Assembly: GCA_902826835.1 (NCBI GenBank) | Contig: CADEGH010000001.1 | Span: 186,001-250,000, forward strand | Direction: 5' to 3' | Length of the DNA: 64,000 nt | Source of the DNA: an uncultured bacterium | GTDB taxonomy: Bacteria; Planctomycetota; GCA-002687715 | Shown: positions 52,734 to 60,946 of the stretch, piece after piece | Layout: every line of letters starts with the position of its first letter | Position numbering within the stretch: the stretch's first letter is position 1 | Position numbers and translations under genes: made by a program | The notes under the pieces: model-generated | Seen by the model: the letters and a program-made list of their open reading frames with translations, nothing else | What the model was told of the DNA's origin: nothing | Databases searched by the model: none

Positions 52734-53408
52734 TCAGCGAAGTAGGGAAGGCAGACAATAGACATCCGCCATCGTCCCCACCAGGATGGATTGATAACCC
52801 CGGGCGCGCGCCGGCCGGCAGTCCGATTTCTCGCTATCCCCTACGCTCAAGAGGGCATGGCTCGGATGGGGCATCCGCCGTTCCACCTCGATGAAAAAGT
52901 CGGGGTTCGGCTTGGCGGCACCGACCTCCTCCGAACTGATGGCGAACGCGAACAGGCTCCGGTCGACGCCGAGGCATGCGAGAATTCGGGTCAGAAGGCC
53001 GGGCGCGTTGTTCGTTCCGAGTCCGAGGGTGAATCGCTCTGAGAGTTCCCGGAGCACTTCGCATAGCCTTGCATCGGCGCGGAGATGATTCTCCGGGAAG
53101 GTCCGGGCTTCGCGCCACCGATTCATCTCGGCCAGGCTGATCCCGAATCGATGCTCGAGCGTCTCCGACTTCGAGCCGAAGCCACCGCGAATGCGGTCGG
53201 CTTCGAGCACGGAATACGCCTCCTCGTCATTCGCGGCGCCGTAGAGTTCGCGCACGCGCGCGCCGGTCGCGAGGTCCATGCTCCTGAAGTACGCGGGGTA
53301 GGTGGCCTCGTCGTAGAAGGTGCCGTCGAGGTCGAAGAGAATTCCTCGAATGCGTCCTACCTCGAGTCCGGGATCCGCCGGTCCAAGTCGAGGATCGTCC
53401 GCCGTCAC
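52734..53408 (-). CDS. HAD-superfamily phosphatase (phosphoglycolate phosphatase-like)
   Basis: A 224-residue cytoplasmic hydrolase. The HAD motifs are in order: I 'GILFDLDGTFYDEATY', II 'TLGLGTNNAPG', III Lys in 'GAAKPNPDFFIEVERR' and IV 'LLSVGDSEKSD'. The cap is an alpha-helical type 1 insert between motifs I and II. Substrate cannot be read; phosphoglycolate or a nucleotide are possible. The start is GTG at 53408, overlapping the upstream stop as GTGA, the pattern common in this window; ATG 53426 is the alternative. Confidence 0.85.
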   Translation of the reverse strand: MTADDPRLGPADPGLEVGRIRGILFDLDGTFYDEATYPAYFRSMDLATGARVRELYGAANDEEAYSVLEADRIRGGFGSKSETLEHRFGISLAEMNRWREARTFPENHLRADARLCEVLRELSERFTLGLGTNNAPGLLTRILACLGVDRSLFAFAISSEEVGAAKPNPDFFIEVERRMPHPSHALLSVGDSEKSDCRPARARGYQSILVGTMADVYCLPSLLR

Positions 53409-54646
53409 CGGAGATTCTGGCGCCATCGGGCCTCGATCTCGGACCACTCCATCCCGAACAACCGCGGTGCGGCCACGGCGAGGGATTCGCCCGATCCGGT
53501 TGCCACCACGAGGTCGCGAACGCTGAGCCAACCGTGTTTGGTCACGAGTTCGACCACGAGCGAGAGGCTCATCGTGTAGTAGGTGTTCACCAAGGCCGCA
53601 TCCTCGATCGTCGCCCAGACCGCCGGGAGGGCCGAGAATTCAGGCAATTCTCCCGCGGCCAGGCGCTTCACGAGGGTGCCTCGACTCCGCTCGGTCGGGC
53701 GTTTTCCTTCGAAGTACTGGGCGACTCCCTCGTTCAGCCATAGCGGACAGCGCGGCGCCAAGCTCTCCACGAACACGTGCGTCAACTCGTGGGCGAGCGT
53801 CGATTCGATCTCGGCCGCCACCTTGCGAAAGTTGCGGACCGGCAGCCGAATCTTGCCGTCGAACAAACCCCCGGCCCATTCCCGGGCGCCGGTTGCCGCG
53901 TCGAAGTCCTCCCGGGAATAGAGCACGATCGTGATGCGCCGATCCGGGAAGCAGCGGAACTCCGACTGCAGTTTTCCGTTCCAGCGATCCAAGAGATCGA
54001 GCACCGTCACACTGGTGCCCCGTAGGGACTCCGAGTCGTACTTGACGACGAACTGTCCCCTCGACTCGCTCAGATAGGCGCCTTCGACTTCCTGTTCGCG
54101 GCGGATTTTCTCGATCAGTGGTCGGATTTCCGCCGCCCGAGTGGATCCGAGCTCGATGGCTTTTTTCAGCGACTCGAGCGCAGCGGCGAGGTCCTCCTCC
54201 TCGTACTGGCTTCGCCCCTTGACCTCCCAGAGGTTCGGAGCTTCCGGACTGCGCACGAGGGCCTGGTCGAGGACTACCCTCGACTCCTGATTCCGACCCG
54301 CTTTTTTCAGCACCGAAACGAGCGATTCGCTGATGCGTGGCTCGTTCGGATCGAGAGCCAGGGCTCGGCGCAGGTCATCCGCCGCGGAATCGAGCGTGGC
54401 GGCCTTCGTGCGCTGGCTGGCCCGCGCGTGCAGCGCCCGCGCCAGATTTTTCGCGAGGGTCCCGTTCTTGCCATCGAGAGCTCGCGCCGCTTCGAAGGCG
54501 GCGATGGCCGCGTCGAATTGGCCTTGGTCGTATGCGAGCACGCCCTCCTGGTTGCGCTCGGCAACGATCTCTTCCACGCTGCGCCCCTGGGCAACCAGAG
54601 GTAGCGACACCAAGGCTGCGATCGCCCACCTGACGAGGATCCTCAT
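53405..54646 (-). CDS. Secreted TPR protein with peptidase-MA-like metallopeptidase domain
   Basis: A 413-residue exported protein: signal peptide 'MRILVRWAIAALVSLPLVA', then TPR-like helical repeats (residues 25-185, 'NQEGVLAYDQGQFDAAIAAF', 'DLRRALALDPNEPRISESLV'). The C-terminal half is a gluzincin-type peptidase domain with 'STLAHELTHVFVESLAPRCP' (HExxH) and 'LWLNEGVAQYFEG' (third ligand Glu). The active site is intact. Its ATG overlaps the stop of the kinase gene at 54643 and its stop overlaps the HAD start, so kinase, peptidase and phosphatase genes form a coupled trio. Confidence 0.85.
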   Translation of the reverse strand: MRILVRWAIAALVSLPLVAQGRSVEEIVAERNQEGVLAYDQGQFDAAIAAFEAARALDGKNGTLAKNLARALHARASQRTKAATLDSAADDLRRALALDPNEPRISESLVSVLKKAGRNQESRVVLDQALVRSPEAPNLWEVKGRSQYEEEDLAAALESLKKAIELGSTRAAEIRPLIEKIRREQEVEGAYLSESRGQFVVKYDSESLRGTSVTVLDLLDRWNGKLQSEFRCFPDRRITIVLYSREDFDAATGAREWAGGLFDGKIRLPVRNFRKVAAEIESTLAHELTHVFVESLAPRCPLWLNEGVAQYFEGKRPTERSRGTLVKRLAAGELPEFSALPAVWATIEDAALVNTYYTMSLSLVVELVTKHGWLSVRDLVVATGSGESLAVAAPRLFGMEWSEIEARWRQNLR

Positions 54647-55800
54647 CGCGATGGCCTCCGTTTGTGGAGCGGGTCGATCGACCGGGTGATCGGCCGCACC
54701 GGGGGCACGAAAGGCCGCTCCAGATCCAGGCCGGATCCTTTTCCCTTGCCGGCGGGGCCGGCCAGGCTCTTTTTTCCCTGAATTTGCTCTTCGATGTCGC
54801 TGATCAACTCGGCAGGACTCTGGTATCGGATCCCCGGATCAATCGCCATCATGCGCTGAATGAAGTAATGCACGTGCTGGCTGATGCGAAAGGACTTGAG
54901 CTCCGGGGAATTGAGCTCCGCCAAGAGCCGTGCGGCCAAGACCTCGCGGTCCCCGCTTTCGCCGAAGGGCAGTTTGCCCACCACTAATTGGAAAAGGCTC
55001 ACTCCGAGGGAGTAAATATCGGAGCGCACATCGAGTCCTCCCTCGCCGCGGGCTTGTTCGGGGGCGATGTACTGAATGGTGCCGGCGGTGATTTCACTCT
55101 CGGGCGCACCGCTTGCCACCGTAAACCCGAGATCGCAGATCTTCACGGTGTTTTCGAGATCCAGGAGAATGTTGGCGGGCTTCACGTCCCGATGGATGAG
55201 GCCCTTTTCATGCAAGTAGCCCAAGGCCCGGGCGGTCTGGAGGATGATGTAGAGGGCGTTGTCTTCGGAGAATCTCTGGGCGCGATCGAGATACTCTTGG
55301 ACCGAACGACCCTGAACACATTCCATGCTCACGAAGATCAGCCCGTCGTGCTGCCCGATCGCGTAGCCCTTCACGATGTTGGGGTGTTCCAGGTTGATGA
55401 GGTGCCGGCCCTCGGCCTCGAACTCTTCCACCGATTCGCGGCGCCGACGCAGCGCGGGCAAGAGGATCTTCAGGGCAACCGTCCTCCCCCCCTCCAGGTC
55501 CTTGGCCCGGTACACCCGGCTCATCCCTCCCTGCCCGATGAGCTGGTCGACCACGAATCCCGGGATGAGATCGGCAGGGGGATGGTCCGGATCCTGGAGC
55601 CACCGGATCTCCGAAGCGGAAACCCAACCCTTCCGGCGGCAGATTTCCGTAGCGGCCAGAGGGGACCCTCGCTCCTTCAATTCCTGGGCCTTGGCCAAGA
55701 CCGCTCGCATCGTCGGCTCCGAGATCACACTCTCGACCACCAAGCGGGCGGCCAGTCTCATGTCGGCGGGCGATCCGGGGAGCAAGGGAGCGTCGGGCAT
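54643..55800 (-). CDS. Soluble Hanks-type Ser/Thr protein kinase
   Basis: A 385-residue kinase without a clear transmembrane helix. An N-terminal helical region (about 15-75, 'KAQELKERGSPLAATEICRR') precedes the kinase domain (about 80-345): 'LIGQGGMSRVYRAKDLEGG', 'TVALKIL', 'LIHRDVKPANILLDLEN', 'VKICDLGFTVASG' and 'GTIQYIAPEQARGEGGLDV'. The DFG motif is DLG, a tolerated variant. The tail is basic and Pro-rich. The ATG at 55800 lies just downstream of a good promoter, which defines the start. It heads an operon with the peptidase-MA and HAD genes. Confidence 0.9.
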   Translation of the reverse strand: MPDAPLLPGSPADMRLAARLVVESVISEPTMRAVLAKAQELKERGSPLAATEICRRKGWVSASEIRWLQDPDHPPADLIPGFVVDQLIGQGGMSRVYRAKDLEGGRTVALKILLPALRRRRESVEEFEAEGRHLINLEHPNIVKGYAIGQHDGLIFVSMECVQGRSVQEYLDRAQRFSEDNALYIILQTARALGYLHEKGLIHRDVKPANILLDLENTVKICDLGFTVASGAPESEITAGTIQYIAPEQARGEGGLDVRSDIYSLGVSLFQLVVGKLPFGESGDREVLAARLLAELNSPELKSFRISQHVHYFIQRMMAIDPGIRYQSPAELISDIEEQIQGKKSLAGPAGKGKGSGLDLERPFVPPVRPITRSIDPLHKRRPSR

Positions 55801-55815
55801 CGGGAACCTCGGACG

Positions 55816-55845
55816 ATAGTACGGACGACCCACACCGACTGTCAA
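55816..55845 (-). promoter_or_regulatory. Sigma-70 promoter of the kinase-peptidase operon
   Basis: Minus strand: -35 TTGACA (55845-55840, perfect), 18-base spacer, -10 TACTAT (55821-55816). The predicted start near 55809 leaves a leader of only about 9 bases before the ATG at 55800. This is one of the best promoter matches in the window. Confidence 0.65.
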
Positions 55846-56027
55846 CTTGGGACCGTTGGCTGGGCCAAAGCCACCCCTTTCGGGGTTTTCGAGGCTCCTG
55901 GACCGAAGCGCCGCCAAAAGCTACGGCGCGAATCCCCCGGCGGACGAAAGAGCGGCAGGCCCGTGACTTCGGAACTTGCGCGAGCGAGGGGAGTGACGGA
56001 CCTGGGCTCTCAGGGGAAGTCTCACCG

Positions 56028-57380
56028 ATGCCGAGTGGCGATTACAACCTCGTCCTCAAGTACTGCGAGGCCATGGACGAGTTCGTCCGCATTCGGGTCT
56101 TCGGGGAAACCGAGATTCGAAGTCTCCTGGAGCAAGCCAAAATGGTCGACCGGGCGAGCTACCAGCGCCAGGTCGTGAAGTCCTGCATTTTGGATCACAA
56201 CCGGGAGCTGGCCCGCCAACTCGATGAAACGAAGCGAGACGGGCATCCCGACATCGAGGATGTGCTGTATCTCCTCTGCATCGACGTGAATCCCGGCCTC
56301 GAGATTCACCAGGTCGCCATCCCGCTCCCGGCGCGGGACGCCATCCCGGACGAAACCAATCCGGATGCCGACCAGGACGTTCCGATCCAAAAGAAGTCGC
56401 AGAAGCAGCTCGAACGCATCATGGTCCTGGACCGCGAGCTGAAAAAGCGCATCGTCGGACAGGAAAAGGCCATCGACATCGTCTCGCGGTCGATCAAGAA
56501 GGCAGCGGTGGGTCTGAGGGACCCTCGCCGCCCGGTCGGCGCCTATCTTTTTGTCGGCCACGTGGGCGTGGGCAAGACCGAGCTCGCGAAAGCGGTCACC
56601 GATTACCTCTACGGGAGCCAGTCTCGCCTCATCCGCGTCGACTGTTCGGAATACGCCCTCCCCCACGAGTACGCGAAGCTGATCGGATCGCCGCCCGGCT
56701 ACATCGGGCACAACGAGGGCGGCTACCTCACCGAAGCGGCCAAGGAGCTCGACGAGTTCGTCGTGCTCTTCGACGAGATCGAAAAAGCCCACAGCAAGAT
56801 GCACAACATCCTCCTCCAACTCCTGGACGAGGGAATGATCACCGATTCGAAGGGCTTCAAAGTCTCGTTCCGCAACGCGCTCGTCCTCATGACGAGTAAC
56901 CTGGGCGTGCGCGAAGTCGAATCCCTGCGCGGCAACATCGGGTTCGACTGGTCGCGTCGGCAGGATCCCTCCTTCGAAGAGATGACCGAAGAAATCAACG
57001 AGGCCCTGAAGAAGGCGTTCCGCCCGGAATTCCTGAATCGCCTCGACGACACCATCGTGTTCAACGCGCTCACTCCGACCGACAGCGTGAAGATCGTGGA
57101 ACTCATGCTGCACGATTTGGGCAAGATCGCGAAGCGCGCGGGAGTGGCCCTGAACTTCGAACCGAGCGTGAAGCGCACGCTCGCCGAGAAGGGCTACCGC
57201 AAAGAATGCGGAGCGCGCGAGCTCAAGCGCACGATCAAAAAGTGCGTGGAGGGACCGCTCACCGACCTCATGCTCGAGGGAGTGGTGAAAGACGGCATGA
57301 CGGTGCGGGTGAGAATCCAACGCGGCGAAGTGGTGTTCGAACCGGATCGGGTCGCCACGCAGCCGACCGTATTCGCCTGA
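56028..57380 (+). CDS. Single-ring AAA+ ATPase resembling the second ATPase domain of ClpA/ClpB
   Basis: A 450-residue AAA+ protein. Residues about 130-450 align in pattern with ClpB D2: 'LKKRIVGQEKAIDIVSRSIK', Walker A 'FVGHVGVGKTELAKAVTDYL' (177-184), 'RLIRVDCSEYALPHEYAKLI', the pore loop region 'GSPPGYIGHNEGGYLTEA', Walker B 'FVVLFDEIEKAHSKMHNI' (about 245-251), sensor 1 'ALVLMTSNLGVREV' and the arginine-finger region 'AFRPEFLNRLDDTIVFNALT'. The C-terminal small domain includes 'CGARELKRTIKKCVEGPLTD'. The first ATPase ring, the Clp N-domain and the ClpB middle coiled coil are absent; the N-terminal 130 residues are helical and unrecognised. It is probably an unfoldase or remodeler. It is divergent from the kinase operon. 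Confidence 0.88.
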   Translation: MPSGDYNLVLKYCEAMDEFVRIRVFGETEIRSLLEQAKMVDRASYQRQVVKSCILDHNRELARQLDETKRDGHPDIEDVLYLLCIDVNPGLEIHQVAIPLPARDAIPDETNPDADQDVPIQKKSQKQLERIMVLDRELKKRIVGQEKAIDIVSRSIKKAAVGLRDPRRPVGAYLFVGHVGVGKTELAKAVTDYLYGSQSRLIRVDCSEYALPHEYAKLIGSPPGYIGHNEGGYLTEAAKELDEFVVLFDEIEKAHSKMHNILLQLLDEGMITDSKGFKVSFRNALVLMTSNLGVREVESLRGNIGFDWSRRQDPSFEEMTEEINEALKKAFRPEFLNRLDDTIVFNALTPTDSVKIVELMLHDLGKIAKRAGVALNFEPSVKRTLAEKGYRKECGARELKRTIKKCVEGPLTDLMLEGVVKDGMTVRVRIQRGEVVFEPDRVATQPTVFA

Positions 57381-57429
57381 ACCAGTTCGCGACCGCGCGC
57401 CGCTCCACCGAGCGCGCCATCCGCGGCGA

Positions 57430-58728
57430 TCAGGGATAGATGCGGTACATCATTCGCGGGAACGGAATGCACTCCCGCACGTGTTCGCGCCCACAGATCC
57501 AGCCCACCGTGCGCTCGAGGCCGAGGCCGAATCCGGCGTGCGGCACCGACCCGTAACGCCGCAGATCGAGGTACCACTCGAAGGCCTCCTTCGGCAGTTT
57601 TTCTTCCTCGATGCGGTGCAGGAGCAAGGAGAGATCGTCTTCGCGCTGGCTCCCGCCGATGAGTTCGCCTGATCCCTCCGGACCGATGAGGTCCATCCCG
57701 AGCACCACGGAAGGATCCGCCGGGTCGCGCTTCATGTAGAAGGCTTTGATCTCGGCGGGCCATCGGTGCACCATCACCGGCTTTTTGAAGTGAGCGCCCA
57801 GCGCGGTTTCGTCGGCAGCTCCCAAGTCGTTGCCGTGCACGAAGCCGGTGCCGAGCTCTTGCAGCAGTTTCCCCGCTTCGGCGTAAGAAATGCGGGGGAA
57901 CGGCGGCACGATCGACTCCAAGGCCGGAATGTCCCGCTCCAATTCCACCAAGTCGGCGCGGTGGTGGGCGAGAACCTGTTGCACGATGGAGCAGATCAGC
58001 TCTTCCGAGACCGCCATGATGTCGTCGAGAGTGGCGTAGGCGATCTCCGGCTCCACCATCCAGAACTCCGTAAGATGGCGGCGCGTCTTGCTCTTCTCCG
58101 CCCGGAACACCGGGCCGAAGACGTACACCTTGCCGAGCGCCATCGCCCCGGCCTCCCCGTAAAGCTGGCCGCTCTGGGTGAGGTAGGCCTTTTCGTCGTC
58201 GAAGTACTTGACCTCGAACAGGGTCGTCGTGCCTTCGCAGGCCGCGGGCGTGAAGATCGGCGCGTCGAGTAGGGTGAATCCCCGCGAGTCGAAGTACTCG
58301 CGAATGGTGCGCACGATCCGGCTTCGGATGCGCATCACCGCCACCTGCTTCTTGCTGCGCAGCCAGAGGTGCCGATTCTTCAGGAGGAAGTCCGGGCCGT
58401 GCTCCTGAAGGGCGATCGGATAGTCCACCGACTCGTGAACCACGGTGACGCCGGTGAGATGCAGTTCATACCCGCCGGGAGCGCGGGGTTCGGCCCGCAC
58501 GTGCCCCCGAACCATGAGCGAGGATTCCTGTCCCAATTTCTCCGCTCGCTCGAAGTCCGCCTCGGGGATCTGGCCTTTGGCGACCACGCTCTGCACGATG
58601 CCGGTCCCGTCGCGCACCAAGAGAAAGAGGATCTTGCCCTTCGAGCGGCGATTGTAGAGCCAGCCCTTGACCTCGACTTCCTCTCCGACGTGACGACCAA
58701 AGTCCTCGATATAGACGTGGGCAGGCAT
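57430..58728 (-). CDS. asnS: Asparaginyl-tRNA synthetase
   Basis: Class IIb synthetase charging tRNA-Asn. The 432-residue protein starts '[20 protein letters not shown]' with an OB-fold anticodon domain ('[20 protein letters not shown]'). Catalytic motif 2 is '[20 protein letters not shown]' followed by '[14 protein letters not shown]'; motif 3 is '[17 protein letters not shown]'. '[10 protein letters not shown]' and '[11 protein letters not shown]' favour AsnRS over AspRS, which differs here. The ATG at 58728 fits the family; the longer frame does not. It converges on the AAA+ gene. Confidence 0.93.
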   Translation of the reverse strand: MPAHVYIEDFGRHVGEEVEVKGWLYNRRSKGKILFLLVRDGTGIVQSVVAKGQIPEADFERAEKLGQESSLMVRGHVRAEPRAPGGYELHLTGVTVVHESVDYPIALQEHGPDFLLKNRHLWLRSKKQVAVMRIRSRIVRTIREYFDSRGFTLLDAPIFTPAACEGTTTLFEVKYFDDEKAYLTQSGQLYGEAGAMALGKVYVFGPVFRAEKSKTRRHLTEFWMVEPEIAYATLDDIMAVSEELICSIVQQVLAHHRADLVELERDIPALESIVPPFPRISYAEAGKLLQELGTGFVHGNDLGAADETALGAHFKKPVMVHRWPAEIKAFYMKRDPADPSVVLGMDLIGPEGSGELIGGSQREDDLSLLLHRIEEEKLPKEAFEWYLDLRRYGSVPHAGFGLGLERTVGWICGREHVRECIPFPRMMYRIYP

Positions 58729-58867
58729 TTCTATCCTCGTGCGATTGGCCGGTTTTCCGAGGGCAACGGGGCTAAGACTGGATTCCCCCGGTGCCACGGT
58801 TGGACCAGGTTGATGTTAGCGGGCTCGGCGGTCGAGCAAGCGGAGAACCCGGACCGGGAGTTCCCGA

Positions 58868-59470
58868 TCAGGGGAAGATCGCGGTGGGTACCTTGAGCCC
58901 CGCGTCCAAGACCGCCCCGTCTTTCACCATGACATAGCCGGAGCGAACCTCTTCGCCCCGCAGCGCCCGCACCAAGAAGCGCACGCCCCCGTCCTTTAAG
59001 TCGCTTCCGACCAAGTGGACTCGCGAGAACCCCTCTTCGAGGAGGAACTTGCGGGCGATCTCCTCGGGGGAGAGCTCCGGAGCCGCGGCGGGGAGAGCGG
59101 GCGGCACGTCGGTGCGCATCTTCTCGGGAAGGGATTCCAAGACCTCCGCTAGGGCCGCGAGTTGGCCTTCGCTCCGCAGGATCGCCGCCCGCGTTTCCGC
59201 CGACACCTGGCGATCCTGGGCGAGGTCGTCGCGGAGCAACTCGAGCTCAGGCCTGAGATCCGGAATTTCGACCATCGGCATGGCCAACGGAGCCGCCGGC
59301 TGAGGAATCGTGCTGGCGGTCGCCTGGAGTTCCGCGAGCGCCCGCTTGGTTTCTCCGAAGGCCTGCTCAAGTCGCAACTGGCTCTGCCTCGTGATCCGGC
59401 CTTGAATGAAGAGAAACACGTAGCCCGCGATCAGCGTCACCAACAGCAAGATCTCGAACCAATCGGTCAT
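58868..59470 (-). CDS. Membrane-anchored coiled-coil protein, function unknown
   Basis: A 200-residue protein: one N-terminal transmembrane helix ('WFEILLLVTLIAGYVFLFI'), an extended helical stretch (about 25-125) with 'LRLEQAFGETKRALAELQAT' and 'LRPELELLRDDLAQDRQV', a Pro/Ala linker, and a small C-terminal domain ('ARKFLLEEGFSRVHLVGSDL', 'RSGYVMVKDGAVLD'). I do not recognise the family. The ATG at 59470 puts the helix at the N-terminus; the open frame upstream to 59617 is not protein-like. Confidence 0.72.
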   Translation of the reverse strand: MTDWFEILLLVTLIAGYVFLFIQGRITRQSQLRLEQAFGETKRALAELQATASTIPQPAAPLAMPMVEIPDLRPELELLRDDLAQDRQVSAETRAAILRSEGQLAALAEVLESLPEKMRTDVPPALPAAAPELSPEEIARKFLLEEGFSRVHLVGSDLKDGGVRFLVRALRGEEVRSGYVMVKDGAVLDAGLKVPTAIFP

Positions 59471-59641
59471 GGGGCGCCTCGCTTCGGGGGGTCGGAGAGA
59501 TGGCCGGACCTTACCCCAGCCCCCTTCGAATGACCAGTTCCTCAGGCCTCGATCCGCCCAGGAACCACCGTCTCTTCGGATTTTCAGGTGCGTCGACGAC
59601 GCCGGGCGAAGAAGCACCAGGGTTCAAGCTGGACTCGGAAC

Positions 59642-60829
59642 TCAAATGACGAGGGGCCAGTGAGCCTCCCAGGTCAAAAGCAGAAAGCCTTGAATCACCA
59701 ACGAGGCTGCCCCCAGTGCACAACCCCGCACTCCAGCCGGAGCGCGCACCAAGAGCGCAAGGTAAAGAGGAAACGCCGCCAGCGCATAGCGCGGGAGAGA
59801 AATCAGGTTGTCCGCCAAAATCGGCGCCGAAAACCACGCCGCCCCGAGCACCCAGTAGGGCCACGGAAGTTTGCCTGATCGCACATCGCGAGCGGCACAC
59901 CACAGAGCAAAAAGCCCGATCCCGAGCACGAGCAACTGCAGGGACTTCCGAGCGAGTTCGAAGGGCCCGTAGCCTCGGAGGATCACGAGTTCCCGCACCC
60001 CGGAGAGGCTCGGAAAACTCTCGTGTCCGAACAGCCGCTGCACTTTGAAGTAGGCGAACGGGTCGCCACACTCTCGATCGTAGATCACGAACGCGAACCC
60101 GAGCCCTGCGAGCACCAGCAGGGAATACCCGATCGCCGCCGGAAAACGCCAGCGTTTGGCCACTTGGATGATGCGCACGCCAAGCGCCAAGAGGGCCACC
60201 CCAAAAATGCGGACCGACGACGCCCCGGCCGACGCGAGGCCCGCGAGGAGCCATCGTCCCCGCTCGGCCTGCGTGGCCGCGAAAAGCGAGAGCGCGAGGA
60301 AGGGACCGTCGGTGAGAGCGCTTCCGAGCACGAAACTGAAGGGCGAAATCGCGAGCCCAATGGCGGCTTTGGTGCCGAGTCCATTTCCGTAGAGGCGGTT
60401 GCCCAGCCTCTCGAAGAGGGCGAGTGCGACCACCGAAAGAAGCTGCGACACCAACAAGAATCCGAGCGCCCAGGCAAGTAGTTCCTGATCCGGCGCACCT
60501 CCCAATAGCCCCCGATGAACCAGAGGCTTCACCACCCGTACGAGCCATGGGTACCCGGGAAAGAAACCCTCCTTGGTGGGCCGGTCCAGGGGCGGCGGCT
60601 GGTACCCGAGGAGTGCGATCTCGAAATAGTAGGGTGAGTCGTTGCGCCCCCAGGCGTCGATTCGTCGATCGGGATGGTAGAGCCACGCGGTGCCATCCGC
60701 CCGCGGCTTCCACGGCAACACGAGCGTCCCCTCCCCCGGGTGCACCGGAAGCGGTGGCACTACGCTGAGGAGTGCCCACCAAAGGAGCCGCGTGGCCAAA
60801 ATGACGAGCAAGAGACGACGGGACATCAT
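59642..60829 (-). CDS. PIG-V/GT-C-type integral-membrane glycosyltransferase
   Basis: A 395-residue protein with about nine transmembrane helices. The first periplasmic loop has 'DAWGRNDSPYYFEIALLGYQ', carrying the acidic catalytic-type motif of GT-C enzymes. 'TKEGFFPGYPWLVRVVKPLV' and 'SPFSFVLGSALTDGPFLALS' follow, both typical of PIG-V-like mannosyltransferases that use polyprenyl-phosphate sugars. Two ATGs sit side by side at 60829 and 60826. Sugar and acceptor cannot be predicted. It is divergent from the cytochrome gene. Confidence 0.82.
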   Translation of the reverse strand: MMSRRLLLVILATRLLWWALLSVVPPLPVHPGEGTLVLPWKPRADGTAWLYHPDRRIDAWGRNDSPYYFEIALLGYQPPPLDRPTKEGFFPGYPWLVRVVKPLVHRGLLGGAPDQELLAWALGFLLVSQLLSVVALALFERLGNRLYGNGLGTKAAIGLAISPFSFVLGSALTDGPFLALSLFAATQAERGRWLLAGLASAGASSVRIFGVALLALGVRIIQVAKRWRFPAAIGYSLLVLAGLGFAFVIYDRECGDPFAYFKVQRLFGHESFPSLSGVRELVILRGYGPFELARKSLQLLVLGIGLFALWCAARDVRSGKLPWPYWVLGAAWFSAPILADNLISLPRYALAAFPLYLALLVRAPAGVRGCALGAASLVIQGFLLLTWEAHWPLVI

Positions 60830-60946
60830 GGAGAGACAAAGGTCCTGGTGAGGGGAGATCGGCAGCGCTCGTCTCGGGGCCAAGGTTCGCAGGATCACGG
60901 GGCGCCCCGGCTGGTCAGGAACCAGCGACCGGGGCAGTATAGGCGC

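Noticed and set aside
55872..55890. CCCC-TTTC-GGGG-TTTT terminator-like hairpin on the plus strand
   Set aside because: Only a 4-bp stem, and no plus-strand transcript precedes it; it lies in a divergent promoter region.
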